Assembly: GCA_003170035.1 (NCBI GenBank)
Contig: PMZX01000381.1
Coordinates: 8,323-18,614, forward strand
Length of the DNA stretch: 10,292 nucleotides
Reading direction: 5' to 3'
Source of the DNA: Myxococcales bacterium
GTDB lineage: Bacteria > Myxococcota_A > Polyangia > Fen-1088
In this document: positions 6,180 through 10,292 of the stretch, in pieces
Layout: each line of letters begins with the position of its first letter
Position numbering within the stretch: the first letter of the stretch is position 1
The notes under the pieces: generated by a model
What the model was told of the DNA's origin: nothing
Databases searched by the model: none
Seen by the model: only the letters and a program-made list of their open reading frames with translations
Made by a program: the position numbers and the translations under genes

Positions 6180-7727
6180 CTAGGGCACGAGTTTTCCAGT
6201 TTCCGAAAGCGCCGCCACGATGCGTGGGTCGAACCGCGGATCATTGCCGGACTGCATGGGAGCCGAAATCGGGACGAGGTCGTCGGTGATCTTGTCGACT
6301 ATGATGACTGGGCCCACTGACATCATCGAGGAGACCAGGCGGAAGAACGTACCGAGATAGATGGGTACGTCATCGACTTTTGCGACGAATGGGCTACCGC
6401 TCAAGGGCACGCTCGACGGTGGACCGCGCAGAGCCGCGCCGATGGTAGAGCCATAGGCGGTTCCGATATTGCCTGTGGACTGTTCGACGTAGTAGATCGC
6501 GCCCAGGTCGAGCAGAGGGAAATCTGCCAGCACGAGAGAATCGAGACCCTTGGCTTGTGCTTGCGTCGGTGTGATTGACTGGTCCGCCAAGCGGAAGATC
6601 TGGAACCGCTTCTGCAGGCTGAAGGGAATCATGGTCACGTGCGGTATGTAGACCCGAGTCGACGCGTCGCTGGTTTCGAGGCACAAGCCAACATCCCAGG
6701 CCGCCGGACCATAGAAACTCCCGGAAGTCGTCAGGGTTCCGACCATGGGAACCGGCGGGGACGTCGTCGAGAGTGCGCCATACTTGCGTACAGTGACGCT
6801 GCGAAACGAGCCCATCGCCGAACCAATGGAATACTGACCCGGCGGGACGTTTCCGACCTGGACGGTGATATCCAAGTCGAGATCGAATCCAAGCTGGGCG
6901 AGCGTGTGCAGATTCACCCCGAAACCGTCGCAACAGTCCATGGCGATCCAGGAGGGGCAGTTCGTGGCTGGGGGTGACAGGTCCTGACCAAGATAGCTGA
7001 GCTTGTTGAGATCCCCGCTGCAGTAGGCCGATAGGCCAGTGCCCGCGTCGCCTGGCACGGCGATGCTCGAGCCGCCCATCCCGCCACCGCCTGCGGTCCC
7101 GCCGCTTCCTCCGCGCGTAGTCCCGCCGCTTCCTCCGCGCGTAGTCCCGCCGCTTCCTCCGCCTGCAGTGCCGCTGCCTCCTCCGCCGATTGCAGCGCCG
7201 CCGCTTCCGGTTCCAGCCATGCCGCCATTCCCACCACGTGCAACGCCGCCGCTTCCTCCGCCAGTCGTGCCGCCGGTCCAAACAGTGCCGCCGGTCGTGC
7301 CGCCGGCGACCGAGGCTACGCCGCCCGCACCCCCCGACCCGACAGTGCCGCCGGTCGCACCGCCGGATCCCACGGAACTCGTGCCGCCCACGATCACTCC
7401 TGCCGTGCCACCACTATCAATGATCGTGGCACCGCCATTGCTCGAACTGCCACCAACGCCCGATGGTTGAACGCCCCCTGCGCCGCCGGATGAAGTCGCC
7501 CCTGCGTCGACACCCCCGTGGCCAGCAGACGTGATCTGCTGGTTTCCGCCCGATGAGGACTGTGCTGCGGACGTGACCCCGGCGTGGCCCGATTGGCCAG
7601 CGACCAGGGCACCGTGACCCGGCGAGGATCTGCCGCAACCTGCGGCTGCGACCAGCAAGCTCAGCACCTTCATGCACGACGGTGAACAAACAAGAAACCC
7701 CGGATACCGACGCGCCATTGCGGCCAT
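6180..7727 (-). CDS. Lipoprotein with long Gly-rich linker and unrecognised C-terminal domain
   Basis: The frame is open back to an ATG at 7805, but the export signal sits further in. I chose the ATG at 7727 because it places two Arg at residues 6-7, a hydrophobic core and the lipobox A-A-A-G-C with the Cys at residue 31. The ATG at 7718 (Cys 28) is equally possible; the ATG at 7673 would put the Cys at residue 13, too early for a normal lipoprotein signal. No start has a clear ribosome binding site. After the Cys come about 200 residues of Gly/Ser/Thr/Ala, including three G-G-S-G-G-T-T-R-type units. The last roughly 280 residues are globular, begin A-Y-C-S-G-D-L-N-K, carry N-C-P-S-W and D-C-C-D-G-F-G-V-N clusters, and end with many beta-prone segments. 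I do not recognise this domain and assign no function. By context it is another anchored surface protein, between two lipoproteins of the same design. Confidence 0.78.
   Translation of the reverse strand: MAAMARRYPGFLVCSPSCMKVLSLLVAAAGCGRSSPGHGALVAGQSGHAGVTSAAQSSSGGNQQITSAGHGGVDAGATSSGGAGGVQPSGVGGSSSNGGATIIDSGGTAGVIVGGTSSVGSGGATGGTVGSGGAGGVASVAGGTTGGTVWTGGTTGGGSGGVARGGNGGMAGTGSGGAAIGGGGSGTAGGGSGGTTRGGSGGTTRGGSGGTAGGGGMGGSSIAVPGDAGTGLSAYCSGDLNKLSYLGQDLSPPATNCPSWIAMDCCDGFGVNLHTLAQLGFDLDLDITVQVGNVPPGQYSIGSAMGSFRSVTVRKYGALSTTSPPVPMVGTLTTSGSFYGPAAWDVGLCLETSDASTRVYIPHVTMIPFSLQKRFQIFRLADQSITPTQAQAKGLDSLVLADFPLLDLGAIYYVEQSTGNIGTAYGSTIGAALRGPPSSVPLSGSPFVAKVDDVPIYLGTFFRLVSSMMSVGPVIIVDKITDDLVPISAPMQSGNDPRFDPRIVAALSETGKLVP
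7098..7169. repeat. 24-bp tandem repeat, three copies, in a lipoprotein linker
   Basis: Units start at 7098, 7122 and 7146. The first two (cccgccgcttcctccgcgcg plus tagt) are identical, and the third diverges only near its end. Each is 8 codons of the Gly-rich spacer, so gain or loss of a unit keeps the frame. Confidence 0.88.
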
Positions 7728-7829
7728 AGCAAAGGCATTGTGCCATCCGCGGCAACCCGAGGCAATCCTCTCAACAGGACGCGGCCGCCTGTACCAGCGC
7801 CGCATCCCTTCGGCCTGCCCGGGTCTCGT
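7728..7829. other. Gap upstream of the unrecognised-domain lipoprotein
   Basis: This interval lies between two same-strand lipoprotein genes. Its frame stays open to an ATG at 7805, so part of it may be coding if that start is used, although the signal peptide argues against this. A GAGAGGA on the minus strand (7766-7772) has no in-frame start codon at the usual distance. Confidence 0.4.
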
Positions 7830-8954
7830 CTACTGGACCGTCAGGCCCAGAAAGCAGAAGTCGAAAGGCACCGGGACGGTTGCACTGCAGGGCACCATCA
7901 ATTGAACCGCCGTGATGGGAGTGCCAGAGGTAAACGAGCTCCCCAAGCCATTCCAGCACTGCGTGTTGAGCTTCGAGAATGGGATCGTGGTCGTGGTGGG
8001 GCTGCTTGCCGCCGGCAGATAGGCACACCAGTAGTTGCTGCCGTCATACATCTGGAATTCGAGGGTCGAACCAGCACGGTTCACGTAACTCACAGTCACT
8101 GTGCTGCCCGTGAGCACCAGCGAACCCGAAGAGCCACTCGCACCCGACTGAGCCTGGTTGACATTGAAACCTGCCCCGGCCCAGGAACTGTAGGTAGGGT
8201 CCGCCGCAACCGTGCCTGATGCGCAGAAGGAATTCGATGTGTAGGTCAACGAGAGCGAAGATCCCGAGCCACTCATGTAGGAAGAGACATGGCCGGCCAT
8301 GACGACAGTGCCCGTCTTGATGGTCGCGTAGCCGTCCGGTTGAATGGTCGGGGGAACCGCGGCTGGTGTCCCGCCGCTGGACACGCTGCCACCAGTGGCC
8401 GACCTGCCGCCGCTGGACACACTGCCACCAGTGCGTGCGCTGCCACCGGTCGCCGTCGCATTTCCGGTGCCTGTCACTCCACCGCCCGATGAGCCGCCCC
8501 TGATCGCCGTTGAACCCGCAACCGTCGAGATTGTCCCGCCGGTTGCGATGCGCCCTCCGCTGGTCGTGATGCCACCCACGGCCGAAACCCCGCCGCCACT
8601 GGAGGTACCAGCGGTCGAGGGCGATCCACCGGCGTCCCGCGTGCCACCGCCGGGGCCTCCCGATGTCCCACCCGGACCAGGGCTGCCCGCAGTCCCGGGG
8701 ATCCCGCCTGTGCCCACGGCTCCGCCTTGGGCTGTCGCGCCCGCGACGTTCCCGCCGCCTGAGCCTGCAGTGCCAACCACATCGCCCGCCTGTCCGCCGG
8801 TGTCCACCTCGTCCCAAGGCTCCGAGGAACTTCCTGAAGGCGAGCGCAGGGGAGTACGCGCGATGCAGCCCATCAGGATCAGCGGTGCGAGTGCGTACAG
8901 CGCGGCCAGAGGCCTACGCGAACCGGTGCCGACGGAACTGGTGATTGTGTTCAT
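7830..8954 (-). CDS. Lipoprotein with Gly-rich linker and Cys-containing beta-sandwich-like domain
   Basis: The 374-residue product has a lipoprotein signal with R13-R14, a hydrophobic core and L-I-L-M-G-C30. Residues 31-204 are a Gly/Ser/Thr/Ala/Pro spacer. The C-terminal domain (about 205-374) is rich in Ser, Thr, aromatics and short beta segments, with Cys at 244, 310, 333, 356 and 367. Visible motifs are S-W-A-G-A-G-F-N-V-N-Q (about 257-267), F-Q-M-Y-D-G-S-N-Y-W-C and T-Q-C-W-N-G. The spacing of aromatics, Asn/Gln and paired Cys resembles jelly-roll carbohydrate-binding modules seen in exported myxobacterial enzymes; that is a resemblance, not an assignment. No catalytic domain is present, so a binding role is the simplest reading. 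It is first in the minus-strand block and diverges from an ECF sigma-factor gene, so its promoter should lie in the shared upstream region. Confidence 0.86.
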   Translation of the reverse strand: MNTITSSVGTGSRRPLAALYALAPLILMGCIARTPLRSPSGSSSEPWDEVDTGGQAGDVVGTAGSGGGNVAGATAQGGAVGTGGIPGTAGSPGPGGTSGGPGGGTRDAGGSPSTAGTSSGGGVSAVGGITTSGGRIATGGTISTVAGSTAIRGGSSGGGVTGTGNATATGGSARTGGSVSSGGRSATGGSVSSGGTPAAVPPTIQPDGYATIKTGTVVMAGHVSSYMSGSGSSLSLTYTSNSFCASGTVAADPTYSSWAGAGFNVNQAQSGASGSSGSLVLTGSTVTVSYVNRAGSTLEFQMYDGSNYWCAYLPAASSPTTTTIPFSKLNTQCWNGLGSSFTSGTPITAVQLMVPCSATVPVPFDFCFLGLTVQ

Positions 8955-8964
8955 GAGTGCACTC
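8955..8964. promoter_or_regulatory. 10-bp palindrome abutting the first lipoprotein start codon
   Basis: gagtgcactc is a perfect palindrome directly next to the start codon at 8954. On the minus strand the preceding GAGAG may serve as a weak ribosome binding site 7 bases from the ATG, so anything binding here could affect translation as well as transcription. Chance is a real alternative for a single 10-mer. Confidence 0.35.
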
Positions 8965-9161
8965 TCAGTAGGCTATGAGTCGCGGGCCTTCCTGCGCGGC
9001 TCAGGCTTGAACAGGTCGGGGTAGCAGGGCGGCCCACGAGCACAGACTGCCGCGGCGAGCGGGCCTTTTCAACCTCCGCGCCACACGCACAGTGCGGCAC
9101 TGGCCGGTCTAGCGCACGCGAAATCTGGCCCGCGCACAGGGATTAGGGACTCTTCGTCTAC
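8955..9161. promoter_or_regulatory. Divergent intergenic region, lipoprotein block / ECF sigma gene
   Basis: These 207 bases separate the divergent starts at 8954 and 9162 and must hold promoters for both directions unless one lies further away. I could not find a paired -35/-10 set that stands out on either strand, nor a clean ECF-type GGAAC/CGTC pair; the region holds a CGTC at 9155-9158, just before the sigma gene. I saw no small ORF with convincing coding character. Confidence 0.5.
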
Positions 9162-9827
9162 ATGGAGGCTCAAGCAAGCGTGGCCAACCAAGTCCTCTAC
9201 ACCATGCCGGAAGATGCTCGGGCGCTTCGCGACACGGCGCAATCGGACTTCGCCTGCGCGAGTGGCGACAGCGAGACGGCCTTGGCCACGTTGTATCGGA
9301 AGTACGCGCCGGCGATCTACGGCCACTGTCGGCGGATGTTGCAGTCACATGCGGCGGCTCGCGACGCGACCCAGGAAACCTTCGTGCGCGTGCTCATGCG
9401 CGGGCCGCGCTTTCTCAATGACGACGATGCCCGTCGCTACCTGTACCGTGTGTCGACCAACGTCTGTCTGAACCAGCTCCGCAAGCTCAAGGTCCACACC
9501 CGCGCTGCAGCGTCGCTGCGGGTGCGGACCGTGTCGTCGGGATCCGTGGAGAGGCAGCATGCGGACCGTGAATTCGCGGCAGCCGTGCTGGACCGCTGTG
9601 GCGAGGCGAGCGCGACCGTGGCGGTCATGTACTACGTGGATGGCCTGTCAAAGGTCGAGATCGCCGAAACCTTGGGGGTCACAAGGCGGACGGTGTTCAG
9701 CCGATTGCTCAAGGTGGCGCGAACCGGTCAGCATCTGCTCGGGGTGGCCCAGCCCGGCAAGGACCGACGAAGAGCGCAGCGGCCTCATGACGGATTGTGC
9801 GCTGCACTCTCACCGAACGCGATTTGA
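9162..9827 (+). CDS. ECF-type RNA polymerase sigma factor
   Basis: The 221-residue product has the two-domain layout of ECF sigma factors. Region 2 is about 40-108: L-Y-R-K-Y-A-P-A-I-Y, then A-A-A-R-D-A-T-Q-E-T-F-V-R-V, and R-R-Y-L-Y-R-V-S-T-N-V-C-L-N-Q-L-R-K for promoter melting. Region 4 is about 135-186, with the helix-turn-helix V-D-G-L-S-K-V-E-I-A-E-T-L-G-V-T-R-R-T-V-F to bind the -35 element. No region 3 is present, as expected. A basic tail of about 35 residues follows and is not part of the core fold. The start is uncertain: the ATG at 9162 gives the longest frame, but an in-frame GTG at 9180 has a GGAGG 11 bases upstream, which the longer start would swallow. It directs polymerase to specific promoters, usually including its own. 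No anti-sigma gene is adjacent; a second sigma gene follows 111 bases later, and the lipoprotein block diverges from it. Confidence 0.93.
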   Translation: MEAQASVANQVLYTMPEDARALRDTAQSDFACASGDSETALATLYRKYAPAIYGHCRRMLQSHAAARDATQETFVRVLMRGPRFLNDDDARRYLYRVSTNVCLNQLRKLKVHTRAAASLRVRTVSSGSVERQHADREFAAAVLDRCGEASATVAVMYYVDGLSKVEIAETLGVTRRTVFSRLLKVARTGQHLLGVAQPGKDRRRAQRPHDGLCAALSPNAI

Positions 9828-9871
9828 GATCACGGGGAACACGATCAACCAACGACGTCGAAATCATGCCC

Positions 9872-9883
9872 CAATGGCCATTG
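9872..9883. promoter_or_regulatory. 12-bp palindrome upstream of the second sigma gene
   Basis: caatggccattg is a perfect 12-base palindrome, 55 bases before the start codon at 9939 and within the gap between the two sigma genes. Its position suits an operator or activator site, but nothing else identifies a binding protein. Confidence 0.4.
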
Positions 9884-9927
9884 ACCTCAGCATCTCGCCA
9901 CTGACCTTGCACTGAGAGCGTATCTTC

Positions 9928-9934
9928 GAGAGGA
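9928..9934 (+). promoter_or_regulatory. Ribosome binding site of the second sigma gene
   Basis: GAGAGGA lies 4 bases before the ATG at 9939 and decides this start over the in-frame ATG at 9960. The overlapping ATG at 9934 is in another frame. Confidence 0.6.
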
Positions 9935-9938
9935 TGGC

Positions 9939-10292
9939 ATGCAAGCGGTCGGTCTTTCCATGGTGCGGTCTCCCTTCCCACCCCAGCCTGCGCCCGGTGA
10001 TCCGGTCGACGGCGATGCGCCTTTGGTGGTTGCGGCGCGCGGGGGTGACCGACGAGCGTGCCGGGCCATCTGGGAGAAATACGCCTCCATGGTGCAGCGA
10101 TTGGTCAGGCGGTTCTTTGGACCGGGCCCCGACCACCCCGACGTCTGCCAGGAAGCCTTCCTGCGCGTCTTCAAACGTCTCGATGAACTGCGCGAGCCGG
10201 CTGCCCTGCCCGGCTTCATCATCGGCATCACCCTGGGCGTTGCCCGCAACGAGACACGACGCCGCCGCATCCGGGCCATCGTGGGTCTCACC
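9939..10292 (+). CDS. ECF-type sigma factor, 3'-truncated at the window edge
   Basis: The frame from 9939 stays open for 118 codons to the last base, so the 3' end is missing. After a Pro-rich N-terminus (about 1-28) comes a sigma region 2: L-V-V-A-A-R-G-G-D-R-R-A, then A-I-W-E-K-Y-A-S-M-V-Q-R-L, the polymerase-contact stretch H-P-D-V-C-Q-E-A-F-L-R-V-F-K-R-L, and P-G-F-I-I-G-I-T-L-G-V-A-R-N-E followed by five Arg-rich residues. D-V-C-Q-E-x-F and A-R-N-E-x-R-R are characteristic of the ECF sigma-2 fold. Region 4 would lie outside the window. It is clearly different from the sigma factor just upstream, so this is not a recent duplication. A FecR-like or anti-sigma gene may follow beyond the edge but cannot be seen. 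Confidence 0.88.
   Translation, partial: MQAVGLSMVRSPFPPQPAPGDPVDGDAPLVVAARGGDRRACRAIWEKYASMVQRLVRRFFGPGPDHPDVCQEAFLRVFKRLDELREPAALPGFIIGITLGVARNETRRRRIRAIVGLT

Noticed and set aside
5275..6183. Long plus-strand open frame of Pro/Glu/Leu-rich repeats opposite the esterase gene
   Set aside because: It is the antisense of the Gly/Ser linker, whose GC-rich repeats contain no stop codons in that frame. The minus-strand frame has a signal peptide, a complete catalytic triad and a ribosome binding site.
7039..7470. Plus-strand Pro-rich open frame opposite the unrecognised-domain lipoprotein
   Set aside because: It mirrors the Gly-rich linker only, with no start signal or domain of its own. The same holds for the Pro-rich frames at 1081-1764 and 8344-9024.
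7728..7745. Sigma-54-like TGGCAC ... TTGCT on the minus strand upstream of the middle lipoprotein
   Set aside because: There are 12 bases between the GG and GC cores, whereas sigma-54 promoters need 10 and tolerate little change.
9092..9099. gcggcact in the divergent region, resembling the end of the 3027-3281 element
   Set aside because: Only 8 bases match and no second end or hairpin accompanies them, so a degenerate copy is not supported.
9059..9133. 7-bp inverted repeat gcgggcc/ggcccgc in the divergent region
   Set aside because: It is short, purely G/C and widely spaced, so expected by chance in such GC-rich DNA.
9887..10291. Minus-strand open frames across the right edge
   Set aside because: They are Arg-rich shadows of the truncated sigma factor on the plus strand, which has clear region 2 motifs and a ribosome binding site.

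Overview
The window is high-GC DNA that reads as a myxobacterium (Myxococcota, most likely the Polyangia side). Four things suggest this: a C-terminal Cys-x-Cys / hydrophobic helix / poly-Arg tail typical of MYXO-CTERM sorting signals; several lipoproteins with very long Gly/Ser/Thr linkers; an AgmX/PglI-type C-terminal domain; and a kelch-repeat protein of the type common in these genomes. The assignment rests on recognised sequence styles, not on a database search.

Layout. At the left edge (1-1005, +) is the 3' part of a kelch-like beta-propeller gene. It converges on a block of five consecutive minus-strand genes (8954 down to 1089). In transcription order these are: a lipoprotein with a Cys-containing beta-rich C-terminal domain (8954-7830); a lipoprotein with a C-terminal domain of about 280 residues that I do not recognise (about 7727-6180); a lipoprotein alpha/beta-hydrolase, probably an esterase (6095-4479); a membrane-anchored Pro/Ala-rich protein with an AgmX/PglI (TonB-like) C-terminal domain (4413-3277); and a secreted right-handed parallel beta-helix protein with a MYXO-CTERM tail (2975-1089). 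Gaps are 65-102 nt between the first four, so they could form one transcript. The last gap is 301 nt and is nearly filled by an inverted-repeat element (3027-3281) with terminal repeats and internal hairpins; it looks like a MITE or an ERIC-like intergenic repeat, and its right end supplies the stop codon of the AgmX-type gene.

To the right, a 207-nt divergent intergenic region separates the lipoprotein block from an ECF sigma factor (9162-9827, +). A second ECF-type sigma factor starts at 9939 and runs off the right edge.

How the genes may work together (inference): four exported proteins share one plan, a membrane or surface anchor, then a flexible low-complexity spacer, then a different globular domain. 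The domains (esterase, possible carbohydrate-binding sandwich, beta-helix, unknown) would suit binding or breakdown of extracellular polymer at the cell surface, with the divergent ECF sigma factor as a candidate regulator. No tRNA, rRNA, CRISPR array, transposase or phage gene was seen.
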